Assembly (NCBI GenBank): GCA_023168345.1
Contig: AP025689.1
Span: 2,726,001 to 2,790,000, forward strand
From: Lysinibacillus sp. PLM2
GTDB taxonomy: Bacteria; Bacillota; Bacilli; Bacillales_A; Planococcaceae
Direction of reading: 5' to 3'
Length of the DNA: 64,000 nt
The notes under the pieces were generated by a model. It was given only the letters and a program-made list of their open reading frames with translations, did no database searches and had not been told where the DNA came from. Position 1 is the stretch's first letter. Each line of letters starts with the position of its first letter. Made by a program: the position numbers and the translations under genes. Shown one piece after another: positions 27,635 through 38,844 of the stretch.

Positions 27635-27645
27635 TTTTTAATCAA

Positions 27646-29391
27646 TTATAAAGTATAGTATCTCATTAAATTATTTAATTCTTTATTCATTTCCGTTAGT
27701 TTTTCTGCAGCGATTGTAACGTTAGCAATCGCGTTAATTTGCTCATCAATAGAGGATGAGATTTCTTGTACAGAAGCGGCTGTCTGTTCAGAAACACTGG
27801 ATGCATTTTGGACGCCTTCACTCATAAGCTTGTTATAAGATTTCATAACATCCATTTCTTGATTAACTGATTGTATCGATTGTGCTATTTTTTTAATCGA
27901 TTCAGACATTTGATTAAATTTGCTTCGTGTTAATGTTACATCTTCATTTAGCTTTTTAGCAGTTTTCATTGTCCCTTCAACAGTTTCAACTGTTTTAGTC
28001 GTTTCAGAAACGATAGTAGACACTACTTCTTGTACTTGATGGGTAGCATTTTTTGATTGTTCTGCCAGTTTTCTAATTTCGTCTGCAACAACAGAGAAGC
28101 CTTTACCATATTCTCCAGCTCTTGCTGCTTCAATGCTTGCATTTAGAGCTAGTAAATTTGTCGCTTCAGCAATGCTTTCAATCGTTTCCATAACTTCAGT
28201 AATTTGAGCTGTTTTACTATTTAATTTTCGAATTTCATCACTAACCTCTTGAGATGCTGTTAAAGAATCGTTGTTTGATTTCTGTAGTTGATGAACGATC
28301 TCAATTCCTTCTGTCGCAATTTCTTCAGCAGACTTTGTAATGTTTTGCATTTCATTGCTTTGATTTTCCATTGTTTCAACAGAGGTAGTTAACAGCTCTA
28401 CTCTTCTGTTAATCTCTTCTAAATCGCTAGCTTGTGCTTGCGTGCCCGTTGCAATCTCTGTAATGGCTTTACCCACTTCTTCACTACTAGCGGATGTTTC
28501 TTCTGAGATTGCAGATAAGTTCGTTGCCGAATCTAGTAGTTGTTCACTAGTGTGTTTCGTTTTTTCAATTAATGTACGTATTTGACGTGACATTTTATTG
28601 AAGGCTACCGCAAGTTGTCCTATTTCGTCACTTGACTCAGGCAGGTTTGTAATATTTATGTGCCCATCCGCGATTTGTGTAGACGCTACAGCTATTTCTT
28701 TTAGTGTATTGACTTTCTTTCGGATTGCAAAGAAAAAAACAAATGAGCTTAAAAGTATCAGTATAACTGTTGAACCGAAAATCATATATTGTAAAATATC
28801 TAAACCTTCATAGAACTCTTCAGTAAATACAGTAATGCCGACAGTCCAACCCCAAGGTTCAAAATACTGCTCATAGGCTATTTTCTCTTTAAAGGAACCA
28901 TCGTCCTCTTTGTTTAAAAATGTCACAAAACGATCTGCTTCATTTTGCGCCTTACCAGTATTGAAAATGAGCTCACGATTACTTCTATTTTGTTCATCTG
29001 CAGGAGCACCACCAGTTTCAGATGGATGGATTTGTAAAATTAAATCTTCATCATAGCCATGGATAAACCCTAGTTCTTTGTATGTAAAGTGAGATTGTTT
29101 AAAATCATAGACCCCATTGTCACCTTTTGGTCCATTTAAAATTATTCTCGCTCTCTCTTGCCCTTCCTCTAAAGTGATCTCACCATTTTCTACGTTTTCA
29201 TTTATTAACTCTAATACTGCATGAGCCCCTTCGGCAATGTTTTGTAACTCTCGTTTACCTGATTCTAATAGCTGATTTTTAGCAATAGTGTAACTCGTTG
29301 TGCCAATAATCCCCACCGTCACAATAATAATGATTGAGATGAGTAACATTAACTTACTTGAAACGCTTCTTAATTTTAGATTTTTCTTCAT
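27646..29391 (-). CDS. Methyl-accepting chemotaxis protein, single-Cache sensor
   Basis: A 581-residue chemoreceptor. TM1 is at about 12-36, a single-Cache (sCache_2-like) extracellular domain at about 38-198, TM2 at about 201-224, HAMP at 224-277, then a coiled-coil signalling domain. The hairpin tip with [18 protein letters not shown] is near 410-427. Single-Cache domains of this kind often bind small carboxylates, but the ligand is unknown. GGAGG-type Shine-Dalgarno precedes the ATG. It is monocistronic and no che gene is adjacent. Confidence 0.93.
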   Translation of the reverse strand: MKKNLKLRSVSSKLMLLISIIIIVTVGIIGTTSYTIAKNQLLESGKRELQNIAEGAHAVLELINENVENGEITLEEGQERARIILNGPKGDNGVYDFKQSHFTYKELGFIHGYDEDLILQIHPSETGGAPADEQNRSNRELIFNTGKAQNEADRFVTFLNKEDDGSFKEKIAYEQYFEPWGWTVGITVFTEEFYEGLDILQYMIFGSTVILILLSSFVFFFAIRKKVNTLKEIAVASTQIADGHINITNLPESSDEIGQLAVAFNKMSRQIRTLIEKTKHTSEQLLDSATNLSAISEETSASSEEVGKAITEIATGTQAQASDLEEINRRVELLTTSVETMENQSNEMQNITKSAEEIATEGIEIVHQLQKSNNDSLTASQEVSDEIRKLNSKTAQITEVMETIESIAEATNLLALNASIEAARAGEYGKGFSVVADEIRKLAEQSKNATHQVQEVVSTIVSETTKTVETVEGTMKTAKKLNEDVTLTRSKFNQMSESIKKIAQSIQSVNQEMDVMKSYNKLMSEGVQNASSVSEQTAASVQEISSSIDEQINAIANVTIAAEKLTEMNKELNNLMRYYTL

Positions 29392-30032
29392 TTTTTTCCT
29401 CCTATCTAGTTATATTTTCGGTAATTATAGAAAGATTTCCATATAAAATAGATAAAATATTTCATTTTTCGACAAATATTGAGAAAAATATCAAATACTA
29501 GCTTGTATTATTTGGTCGAAATGAGTATGATTGAAAGAATTTTTGTTATATTCTGCGTCAGTCCCAATAATTTATATTACTCCGCCAATGCCTCCCTCAG
29601 ATCGTTTGGGGAGACTATTCTACAATGTAAGAGTACAAACAAAAACCCTAGAAACATTGATATATTTTCAATGTTTCTAGAGTTCTTGAATATGCTACGT
29701 ATTAATAGAAGTTAGTAGTTTCCTCATCATTATTATTACTAAATTATTCACATAATTTTTAAATTTAATTAACAATCAGTGTTAATAAGGAGAATTATCA
29801 TTTTTATATAAAATATAATTTATTTATCTTATTTTTAATTTACCTATTAAATATAATTTCCTATAATATTTTCTCATAAATCCCTCATAAAACAACAATT
29901 AAGTCCAATTTACTCACTATGATAGAAAATCAATTTATTTATATAAGCGAAACTTCCCAATACAAAATAGTCCCTTTACGCTATGATTAGCTATTATTAT
30001 GTGAAAATACTATTACGGAGGAAAATTACATC
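29392..30032. other. AT-rich gap between divergent chemoreceptor genes
   Basis: About 640 bases, very AT-rich from 29720 to 30000. It includes an unattached minus-strand terminator at 29640-29680 and an imperfect hairpin near 29586-29610 (CTCCC...GGGAG). A 78-codon frame at 29479-29715 has no Shine-Dalgarno or protein-like composition and is not called. Confidence 0.5.
29635..29680 (-). terminator. Orphan terminator in the chemoreceptor gap
   Basis: CTAGAAACATTGA (29648-29660) pairs with TCAATGTTTCTAG (29668-29680), and GGGTTTTTGTTTG follows on the minus strand. No minus-strand gene lies upstream of it within the gap. Confidence 0.65.
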
Positions 30033-32045
30033 GTGGAAAAAAGAAAGAAAAATTTTAAATTTAAATTAACTTTGAAAACGAAATTATGGGCAGCATTTTT
30101 ATTAGTTTTAATTGCTCCAGCCGTAATTGTAGGTGCATTTGCATTTAAGTTTTCAAAAGACGTAGTACGAGATGACATTTGGGCATCAGCTACTGTTTCA
30201 GTAGACACTTTAAATGATACAATTAATAAAATTATTGAGCCTAAAATAAAGGATATTGAATTACTTTCTGAAACAATAGACTCTTCGAATATTACTGCTC
30301 AAGCTAATTCTAATATTGGTGTAAGTGCTGATGTTTCCAATCAGTTAAATACATACAAAGATTTACATGAAGAATTAGAATTAGCCTTTATCGGTACAGA
30401 AAATGGAGTTTATATTAATTCTCCTGCTTCAACAACTAATCCCCCAGACTATGACCCAAGAACAAGTGACTGGTATAAACAGTCAATGGAAAACAAAGGT
30501 CAAGCCGTTGTTTCAACTCCTTATATTTCAGCTGCTACAGGAAATTTGGTAGTAACTGTATCTAAAGCTACAAGAGATGGACAAGGTGTAGTGGGTGTTA
30601 ACGTTAGTTTAGAAGAAGTGAAAAAAATAACAGAAGGAATTAAAATTGGTGAAGAAGGTTACATTTACATTCTAGATGCAGATCGTAAATTCGTTTACCA
30701 TCCTGAAAAAGAACTTGGAACACTAGCGCCAGAAAATATACAAAATAATAACCTATACAATAGTGATTCTGGAACGTTCAGCTATATACATGAAGGTAAA
30801 GATTCAAAAGATATGTTCTTTGCTACTAACGGACTAACTGGATGGAAGTTAGCGGGTACTATGTATACAAATGAAATAGATAAAGCTGCAATGCCAGTAT
30901 TAATAAATACTATAATTGTTATTATTGCAAGTATTATAGTCGGTAGTATTTTAATTATCTTCGTTATTAGATCAATTACAAAACCTATCAATTCATTAAT
31001 TCTTTCTTCGAAAAAAATAGCTGATGGTGACTTTACTGAACAAATTATCGTTAAAAGTGATGATGAAATTGGTCAACTAGGTAATAGTTTTAATGGTATG
31101 GTTAATACATTAAGTGGCATTATTAAAACTTTAAAACAAACTATTGATCATTTAGCATCGTCTTCTGAGCAATTAACAGCAAGCTCTTCTCAAACTTCAC
31201 ATGCAACTGAACAAGTTTCTACGGCTATTCAAGATATTGCTAGCGGGGTAGAAAAATCTACAGAGCATCTTGAAGAAAATGAGAAATCTTTAGAAAAAGT
31301 ACTTGGTGGTATTTCAGGTATTTCCGAAAAGTCTAAAGAAGTAACGAACTTAGCTAGAGAATCATCAAAAGAAGCAGAAGTTGGAAGAGAGTCAGTTGAA
31401 GACAATCTTAATCAAATGAAATATATCCATGAGTCTGTCGGTAAATCTAACGAAGTAATCCAATCTTTATCAACACGTTCAAAAGAAATTGGTGAAATTC
31501 TAAATGTGATTAGCGGTATTGCTGATCAAACAAATTTACTTGCATTAAATGCAGCGATTGAAGCTGCAAGAGCTGGTGAACATGGTAAAGGATTTGCAGT
31601 TGTAGCTGACGAAGTTCGAAAATTAGCAGAACAATCACAGTCATCTACTCAACTTATTGGTGAAATTATTGCTAGTATTCAAAAGGATACTGAAGTTTCT
31701 GTAAAAATGATGGGTGAAGTACTTGAAAATGCTAATACTGGTGTAACAGTAACTGAAGCGACATCTGAGAGATTCATTAAAATTATTGAAAACTCTCGTA
31801 ATATCACACCTCAAATTGAAGAAATGACAAATACATTGGAAACAATCTATAAGTATGTTGAGGAAGTTGTTTCAAAAGCGAAAAACATAACAGAAATATC
31901 GCAAGAAAACGCCGCAACTTCTGAAGAAGTAGCAGCATCTACGGAAGAACAGTTAGCGTCAATGGAAGAAATTAATTCTTCTGCAAAATCACTCGCTAAT
32001 CTAGCCGAAGATCTTAAAAATCACGTTAATCAATTTAAAATATAA
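30033..32045 (+). CDS. Methyl-accepting chemotaxis protein, double-Cache sensor
   Basis: A 670-residue receptor of the B. subtilis McpA/McpB/TlpA size class. It starts with GTG at 30033, with GGAGGAAAA about 8 bases upstream. TM1 is at about 17-40, a double-Cache domain at 45-280, TM2 at 288-313, HAMP at 314-366, and the signalling hairpin tip with [17 protein letters not shown] near 500. In the sensor, D-P-R-T-S-D-W-Y (141-148) lacks the second arginine two residues before Trp that amino-acid-binding Cache domains carry, so its ligand may differ. Adaptation-site-like E-E-V-A-A-S-T-E-E is present near the end. Confidence 0.93.
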   Translation: MEKRKKNFKFKLTLKTKLWAAFLLVLIAPAVIVGAFAFKFSKDVVRDDIWASATVSVDTLNDTINKIIEPKIKDIELLSETIDSSNITAQANSNIGVSADVSNQLNTYKDLHEELELAFIGTENGVYINSPASTTNPPDYDPRTSDWYKQSMENKGQAVVSTPYISAATGNLVVTVSKATRDGQGVVGVNVSLEEVKKITEGIKIGEEGYIYILDADRKFVYHPEKELGTLAPENIQNNNLYNSDSGTFSYIHEGKDSKDMFFATNGLTGWKLAGTMYTNEIDKAAMPVLINTIIVIIASIIVGSILIIFVIRSITKPINSLILSSKKIADGDFTEQIIVKSDDEIGQLGNSFNGMVNTLSGIIKTLKQTIDHLASSSEQLTASSSQTSHATEQVSTAIQDIASGVEKSTEHLEENEKSLEKVLGGISGISEKSKEVTNLARESSKEAEVGRESVEDNLNQMKYIHESVGKSNEVIQSLSTRSKEIGEILNVISGIADQTNLLALNAAIEAARAGEHGKGFAVVADEVRKLAEQSQSSTQLIGEIIASIQKDTEVSVKMMGEVLENANTGVTVTEATSERFIKIIENSRNITPQIEEMTNTLETIYKYVEEVVSKAKNITEISQENAATSEEVAASTEEQLASMEEINSSAKSLANLAEDLKNHVNQFKI

Positions 32046-32096
32046 TTTAAGTTGAGAGGTTCCTTTCGAAACTAAAAAAAGTTTCGGTAATACATT

Positions 32097-32132
32097 AAAA
32101 CAGGCATTCAGATTATTCTGAATGCCTGTTTA
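32097..32132. terminator. Bidirectional terminator, chemoreceptor / tyrS
   Basis: AACAGGCATTCAGA (32099-32112) pairs with TCTGAATGCCTGTT (32117-32130), with an A-run on the left and a T-run on the right, between convergent genes. Confidence 0.85.
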
Positions 32133-32138
32133 TTGCTT

Positions 32139-33566
<1,428 letters not shown>

Positions 33567-33569
33567 TTA

Positions 33570-33827
33570 GACAAAATAAAAAGCCCCTGCATACAAAATT
33601 CTTTTTTGCATGCAGGGACGTTAATATCAGTTTAACGCGGTACCACCCGGCTTGAAGAAGATGTCCTTCTTCCACTCATTCTTTGTCATATCGCGACAAT
33701 GACGTCCAAGCTCCAAGAACGTAATTCGTGCATTTCACTTTGACTAGCTTACACCAACCGCTAGCTCTCTTAACAGGGAATGAAAACACTACTTCAAACT
33801 CATCAATGCTTGAAAACTATACTGATA
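33570..33827 (-). ncRNA. Tyr T-box riboswitch of tyrS
   Basis: The minus strand contains the T-box core GGTGGTACCGCG (33647-33636) and a terminator (CCCTGCATGC paired with GTATGCAGGG, 33584-33617) followed by CTTTTTATTTT. Stem I contains the GAATTACG specifier region with the Tyr codon UAC at 33723-33721. Uncharged tRNA-Tyr should pair with both and prevent termination. Confidence 0.92.
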
Positions 33828-33855
33828 ATTCTACTGGATTTCATTACATTGTCAA
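33828..33855 (-). promoter_or_regulatory. Sigma-A promoter of tyrS
   Basis: On the minus strand TTGACA (33855-33850) and TAGAAT (33833-33828) are 16 bases apart, just upstream of the T-box. Confidence 0.75.
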
Positions 33856-33882
33856 TAAATATATAACGAAATAATCGAAATA

Positions 33883-33891
33883 TGCTATAAT
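33883..33891 (+). promoter_or_regulatory. Extended -10 promoter of the class A PBP gene
   Basis: TGCTATAAT is a perfect extended -10, 26 bases before the GTG start. The -35 region is poor. It diverges from the tyrS promoter. Confidence 0.6.
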
Positions 33892-33916
33892 AGACAAGAT
33901 TTTAGGGGGCGATTAA

Positions 33917-36856
33917 GTGGATCAATTTAAAAAACGTGTCAAACAATTAAATGACAAAATAGAACTATTGACTACTTCTGAACGTACACGTCCTTATCGT
34001 ATCACGTTAAGCGTTGTTTGGAATCTATCTTTAGTTTTCTTATTTATAATAATAACAGGTTTTGTGTTTATTTCTGCATTAGGAGCAGGATATTTTGCTT
34101 CCCTTGTTAAAGACGAAGATCTTCAATCAAAGGATGAAATGTTAAGCCAAATCTATAATTATGAAGAGACTAGTGAAATCTATTTTGCGAATAATATTTA
34201 CATAGGTAAACTTCGAACTGACTTGGAGCGAAGAGAAACAAAATTAGAAGATGTTTCACCACTTGTCATAAACGCTGTTCTTGCAACAGAGGATGAGTAT
34301 TTCCGCGAGCATAGTGGAATTGTACCAAAAGCCGTTATTCGTGGACTTTTACAAGACTTTCTAAATTCAAGTACACAAACTGGTGGTTCTACACTCACAC
34401 AACAGCTCATTAAAAATCAGATTTTAACAAATGAGGTTTCTTATGAACGAAAAGCAAGAGAAATCTTACTTGCATTAAGACTTGAGAAATTCATGAATAA
34501 GGATGAAATTTTAGAAGCGTATCTTAATATTATTCCTTATGGTAGAAATGCGTCAGGGCGTAATATAGCAGGTATTGAAACAGCAGCCCAAGGGATATTT
34601 GGAATTCGGGCATCGGAATTAAATCTTCCACAAGCTGCCTATATTGCTGGTATTCCTCAGGCACCTTTTGCTTATACTCCATTTACGCAATATGGTCAAT
34701 TAAAGGATGCACAAGGTCTTGAACCTGGTATTGAGCGAATGAAGATTGTGCTATCTCGAATGTTAGAGGTCGGTTATATTAGTGAAGCTGAATACAATGA
34801 GGCTATCAATTATGACATTACAAAGGATTTCCGCGAACCAGAGGAGCAAGCTCAAGATAACTATCCTTGGTTAACTTATGAATTAGAAAATCGTGCAAAG
34901 AGAATTATTGCAGGTGTTCTTGCTGAAAAGGATGGCATTGATCCAGCTCGTTTAGATGAAGAAGAAAACTTGCTTGAGAAATATTTAATACTTGCCGATC
35001 GAGATATTCGTTCAAGCGGTTATCGTATCTATTCAACCATTGATAAAGAAATGTACGATGCCATGCAGGAAGTTGCAAAGAACTTTGAGTATTATGGACA
35101 TACCTTTACAACAACGACGATTGACCCTGAAACAAATGAAGAGATAGAAATACAAATGCCCGTTCAGGTAGGAAGTATGTTAATTGAAAATAAAACTGGA
35201 AGAATTTTAAGCTTTGTTGGCGGTAGAGATTATGAAATTGAAGCATTAAACCATGCCACACAGGCTTATCGTTCAAATGGATCGACGATGAAACCTCTAT
35301 TGTCGTATGGACCTGCAATCGAATACGGTCTGATCGGTGCTGGAAGCCCTGTTGTCGATGTGAAATTCGTACGGAGTTATGACGGCTATGCCCCATCAAA
35401 CTATAGTGCAAACGAAGAGCGTGGACTAATGCCTGCACGTGAAGCATTAGCACATTCACAAAACTTAACTGCTTTACGTTTATATGATTCAATCATAGAT
35501 CGACGTCCAGCAACATATTTAGAGAAACTTGGATTTTCTAAATTAACGGATGGAGACTATGTAAACCTAGCGACTGCTATTGGAGCATTGGAAATTGGAG
35601 CAACTGTTGAAGAAAATACAAATGCGTATACAGCATTCGCTAACGGTGGTAAATTTATCGATGCTTATATGATTGAAAAAATTGTGGATTTAGATGGAAA
35701 TGTTGTATACGAGCATGAATCTGAAGCAGTTGATGTATATATGCCTGAAACTGCTTATATGATTACTGATATGTTACGCGATGTTTTAGATTACGGTACA
35801 GGTGCTAGAGCTAATAGTATGCTGAAATTTTCATCCGATTTCGCAGCAAAAACAGGAACCTCTCAAGAATATCGTGATGTATGGTTCGTAGGCTATAACC
35901 CAAATGTTTCACTTGGTTTATGGATGGGTTACGACGAGCAACGTTCACTATATCAATTTAATAATACGTACTATCAACCAAGTACAAGGGTTAATATGTT
36001 ATGGGCGAATATGATGAATGCCATGTATGATATAAATCCAGAGCTTGTTGGTACAAGTGAACAATTTACACCGCCAGACGGAGTCGTAAATGCTTCATTC
36101 TGCGGCATTTCCGGTCTTGCCCCTTCAGAAGCTTGTTCAGATGCTGGGCTTGTTAGATCAGATTTATTTAATAGAAATGTATTTTTACCAACAAAACCGG
36201 ATGACAGTTTCACTCAGTCAGCAACGGTAATGATCGATGGAAAAGCTTATGTGGCACTTGACTCTACACCAAGTGAATTTGTTATTGAAAGTGGAATTGG
36301 TTTAAATCCCGAATTTGTAGAAAAAATGCTAGGACGTTTAGGTGGCGATCCATCCAAACTATTACCGAATAATTCTTCGTTAAGCGAGAGTGTGGTTTCA
36401 ACATCAAAATTAGAACCTGACAGTGGAAATCCACCACCAGTAACAGTAACGTTAAATGGAAATAACATTGTTTGGACAAAATCAAAAGCAAATGATGTCA
36501 TTGGCTATCGAATATACGATGTAACAGGTGGCGATCGTCATCTAGTGGCAACATTGAAGGATGGCGATGGAAGACAGTTTGTTATCGAATCAGGTAAAAC
36601 TTATATCGTTGTAGCAGTTGATATTACTGGATTAGAATCAAATAATTCCGGATCAATTACAACAGGTTCATCAAATCCTCAAAATTCGAATAACGGGAAT
36701 GTTGATGAAGAAAATCATAACGGGAATGGCAATGGCAATGGTCAAAATAACAATTCAGGAAATGGGAATGAAAAGCCTCCGGGAAACAATAACGGAAATA
36801 AACCTGACATTATTGATGACATAATTGCTCCTGAAAATGATTACGATTGGGATTAA
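33917..36856 (+). CDS. Class A penicillin-binding protein (bifunctional)
   Basis: A 979-residue glycosyltransferase and transpeptidase for peptidoglycan. It starts GTG at 33917 with AGGGGGCGA upstream. A cytosolic N-terminus is followed by one TM (about 30-58). The GT51 domain has E125 in T-E-D-E-Y-F and T-G-G-S-T-L-T-Q-Q near 155-163. The transpeptidase has S-T-M-K (456-459), S-Q-N (514-516) and K-T-G (645-647). An FN3-like domain (about 840-905) and a Gly/Asn-rich tail (about 910-965) follow, an arrangement like B. subtilis PonA. The place next to tyrS is not that of ponA in B. subtilis, so I give no symbol. Confidence 0.92.
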   Translation: MDQFKKRVKQLNDKIELLTTSERTRPYRITLSVVWNLSLVFLFIIITGFVFISALGAGYFASLVKDEDLQSKDEMLSQIYNYEETSEIYFANNIYIGKLRTDLERRETKLEDVSPLVINAVLATEDEYFREHSGIVPKAVIRGLLQDFLNSSTQTGGSTLTQQLIKNQILTNEVSYERKAREILLALRLEKFMNKDEILEAYLNIIPYGRNASGRNIAGIETAAQGIFGIRASELNLPQAAYIAGIPQAPFAYTPFTQYGQLKDAQGLEPGIERMKIVLSRMLEVGYISEAEYNEAINYDITKDFREPEEQAQDNYPWLTYELENRAKRIIAGVLAEKDGIDPARLDEEENLLEKYLILADRDIRSSGYRIYSTIDKEMYDAMQEVAKNFEYYGHTFTTTTIDPETNEEIEIQMPVQVGSMLIENKTGRILSFVGGRDYEIEALNHATQAYRSNGSTMKPLLSYGPAIEYGLIGAGSPVVDVKFVRSYDGYAPSNYSANEERGLMPAREALAHSQNLTALRLYDSIIDRRPATYLEKLGFSKLTDGDYVNLATAIGALEIGATVEENTNAYTAFANGGKFIDAYMIEKIVDLDGNVVYEHESEAVDVYMPETAYMITDMLRDVLDYGTGARANSMLKFSSDFAAKTGTSQEYRDVWFVGYNPNVSLGLWMGYDEQRSLYQFNNTYYQPSTRVNMLWANMMNAMYDINPELVGTSEQFTPPDGVVNASFCGISGLAPSEACSDAGLVRSDLFNRNVFLPTKPDDSFTQSATVMIDGKAYVALDSTPSEFVIESGIGLNPEFVEKMLGRLGGDPSKLLPNNSSLSESVVSTSKLEPDSGNPPPVTVTLNGNNIVWTKSKANDVIGYRIYDVTGGDRHLVATLKDGDGRQFVIESGKTYIVVAVDITGLESNNSGSITTGSSNPQNSNNGNVDEENHNGNGNGNGQNNNSGNGNEKPPGNNNGNKPDIIDDIIAPENDYDWD

Positions 36857-36867
36857 TTAAAACGAAG

Positions 36868-36910
36868 AAAGCTGAACAGTTAAGTAGTATTACTTAACGT
36901 TCAGCTTTTT
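36868..36910. terminator. Bidirectional terminator, PBP / argD
   Basis: AAAGCTGAAC(A)GTTAAGTA pairs with TACTTAACGTTCAGCTTT with one bulged base; a T-run follows on the plus strand. Confidence 0.83.
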
Positions 36911-36934
36911 TATTTTGACTATTATAAGGTCATT

Positions 36935-38068
36935 TTATAAAATTATCTTCTTCAAAATTGAAATCGCTTGATCAATTTCCTCAAATGTTACTGTTAAAGG
37001 AGGGAGTAAGCGTAATACATTTGGTCCCGCTCCACAAACTAGAAGCCCCTCTTCTTCTAATTTTGTAATATAAGGTGCAGCCTCTTTAGCACCAAAATCA
37101 ATTCCTATTAATAAACCCATACCACGAATTGTGAATTGCTCTTGTGGTAGCAAGTCATTTAATTTATTCGTTAGATAAGCTGATTTTTCTTTTACCTCAT
37201 CTAAAAAATCATCCTGGAAAACAATATCAATCACTGTTTGCGAAACAGCGACAGCTAATGGATTTCCGCCGTATGTTGTTCCGTGTGAACCAGGGGTAAA
37301 AGTGTCATAAATTTCTGATGTTCCTAATACTCCGGCAAATGGGAACCCTCCACCTAATCCTTTTGCCATTGTTACTAAATTTGGTTTTAATGGTGTTTGT
37401 TCAAAGGCAAAACGTGTACCTGTTCTTCCAATCCCTGTTTGTACTTCATCAATAATTAATAAAACATCTGAATTTGAGCAAATATTTTGAATCGTATTGG
37501 CGAACTCTTCTGTAATTGGATTTACACCACCTTCACCTTGAACAACTTCGAGCATAATTGCTGCAACAGAATCATCAACGGCAGCTTTCAATGCTTTTGC
37601 GTCGTTAAAGGGAAGATACGTGAATTTTTCTACTAACGGACCAAACCCTTTATGAATTTTCTCCTGTGCAGTAGCACTCATCACACCAAATGTACGACCA
37701 TGAAATGAATTTTCGAATGTAATGATATGCGATTTACCAGTATGTTTGCGTGCCATTTTAATAGCTGTCTCATTTGCTTCTGCCCCACTATTACAGAAGA
37801 ATGCGTGGGATAAATGATTATCTTTTATTAATGATTCTGCTAGCTTCAGTTGGGCCGGACTATCAAATAGGTTACTAGTATGCCAAATTTTTTCGCTTTG
37901 TTCTTGTAATGCCTTAACGAGAGATGGATGTGCGTGACCTAAACATAAAACCGCAATACCACTTGTAAAATCTAAATAACTTTTACCATTACTATCTTTT
38001 ACTATAGTACCTTTTCCTTCTACTAAGCTTATAGGTCTTCTAGAATAATTATTAAATAATGCATTCAT
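36935..38068 (-). CDS. argD: Acetylornithine aminotransferase
   Basis: A 377-residue class III PLP aminotransferase that converts N-acetylglutamate semialdehyde to acetylornithine. PLP-site features are N-S-G-A-E-A-N-E near 108-115, I-I-D-E-V-Q-T-G-I-G-R-T and the Lys in T-M-A-K-G-L-G-G-G. The length fits ArgD rather than ornithine aminotransferase. Its ATG overlaps the argB stop by 4 bases. It is the last gene of argC-J-B-D. Confidence 0.94.
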   Translation of the reverse strand: MNALFNNYSRRPISLVEGKGTIVKDSNGKSYLDFTSGIAVLCLGHAHPSLVKALQEQSEKIWHTSNLFDSPAQLKLAESLIKDNHLSHAFFCNSGAEANETAIKMARKHTGKSHIITFENSFHGRTFGVMSATAQEKIHKGFGPLVEKFTYLPFNDAKALKAAVDDSVAAIMLEVVQGEGGVNPITEEFANTIQNICSNSDVLLIIDEVQTGIGRTGTRFAFEQTPLKPNLVTMAKGLGGGFPFAGVLGTSEIYDTFTPGSHGTTYGGNPLAVAVSQTVIDIVFQDDFLDEVKEKSAYLTNKLNDLLPQEQFTIRGMGLLIGIDFGAKEAAPYITKLEEEGLLVCGAGPNVLRLLPPLTVTFEEIDQAISILKKIIL

Positions 38069-38844
38069 ACCATTTGCTCCTCACTAATGATTGTTGTGCC
38101 TAGTAAATGCTCATTAACAATTTGTACTGATGGCACTCCTTTATTCAACACATTTAGTGCCCCTTTCACCTTCGGAATCATACCACCATAAATTTGTTCC
38201 TCTTCTATCCACTGTTCAATTTGAGAAGGAGTTGCTAACTGTTGAAATTCATCATGTATACGAATTCCAGCGACATCTGTTACAAGCAATAAACTGTCTG
38301 CATGAACTGCTAGTGCTACCGAACAAGCTACAGTGTCTCCATTGATGTTTAGTACTTGCCCTTCATGATTAATCCCGACACATGCAATAACTGGCACAAT
38401 TCCATTTTGAATCAGTGTAAAGAGTAAATCTGTATTAACTTTCGTTACTTCACCGACAAATCCATAGATATCTTCATCTAAAAATTCCGCTTGAAGTAAC
38501 AAATTATCCAAGCCATTTAAGCCGATTGACGGGATTTCTGCTTTATTTAATTCGAAAACAAGCTTTGGATTCACCTTACCAATGAGTGTAGATTGTACGA
38601 TTTCAATTGCATCTTTATTCGTGACTCGAATCCCGTTTAATGTATATGATTTAATTTGTTGTTTCTCTAATTCTCTATTGATCGCTGGGCCACCACCGTG
38701 GGTAATAATAATATCGTAACCCTGTTCCTGCAATTTCTTAAAATTGTAAAAGAAGGCCTCATTTAAGCCTTCTAATGTACTTCCACCAAGTTTTACAACA
38801 ATCGTTTTACGAGCGGTACGATGCGTTGATTTGAACGTAGTCAT
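38065..38844 (-). CDS. argB: Acetylglutamate kinase
   Basis: A 259-residue amino-acid kinase that phosphorylates N-acetylglutamate. Nucleotide-binding K-L-G-G-S is at 18-22 and H-G-G-G-P-A near 50-55. The ATG at 38844 gives about 12 residues more than most ArgB proteins and a 38-base overlap with argJ, but no other start codon lies before the conserved K-T-I-V-V-K-L-G-G. GGGGGTG sits about 12 bases upstream. No arginine-sensing N-terminal helix is present, so feedback control probably lies elsewhere. Confidence 0.92.
   Translation of the reverse strand: MTTFKSTHRTARKTIVVKLGGSTLEGLNEAFFYNFKKLQEQGYDIIITHGGGPAINRELEKQQIKSYTLNGIRVTNKDAIEIVQSTLIGKVNPKLVFELNKAEIPSIGLNGLDNLLLQAEFLDEDIYGFVGEVTKVNTDLLFTLIQNGIVPVIACVGINHEGQVLNINGDTVACSVALAVHADSLLLVTDVAGIRIHDEFQQLATPSQIEQWIEEEQIYGGMIPKVKGALNVLNKGVPSVQIVNEHLLGTTIISEEQMV

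Larger units (their letters stand above)
27191..27645. other. Spacer between the CNNM gene and the first chemoreceptor
   Basis: About 450 bases with no gene. It contains two terminator-type hairpins (listed separately) and, on the plus strand, a TATAAT near 27332-27337 preceded by a weak TTGTAC. No riboswitch class was recognised. Confidence 0.5.

Noticed and set aside
29479-29715. 78-codon frame in the chemoreceptor gap
   Set aside because: No Shine-Dalgarno, spans a terminator-type hairpin, and has no recognisable protein motif.
35106-35492. 128-codon frame antisense to the PBP gene
   Set aside because: Fully inside a clear transpeptidase domain on the other strand.
36718-36800. Short repeated units in DNA near the end of the PBP gene
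   Set aside because: They encode the Gly/Asn-rich protein tail and are explained by it; not a CRISPR or independent repeat.
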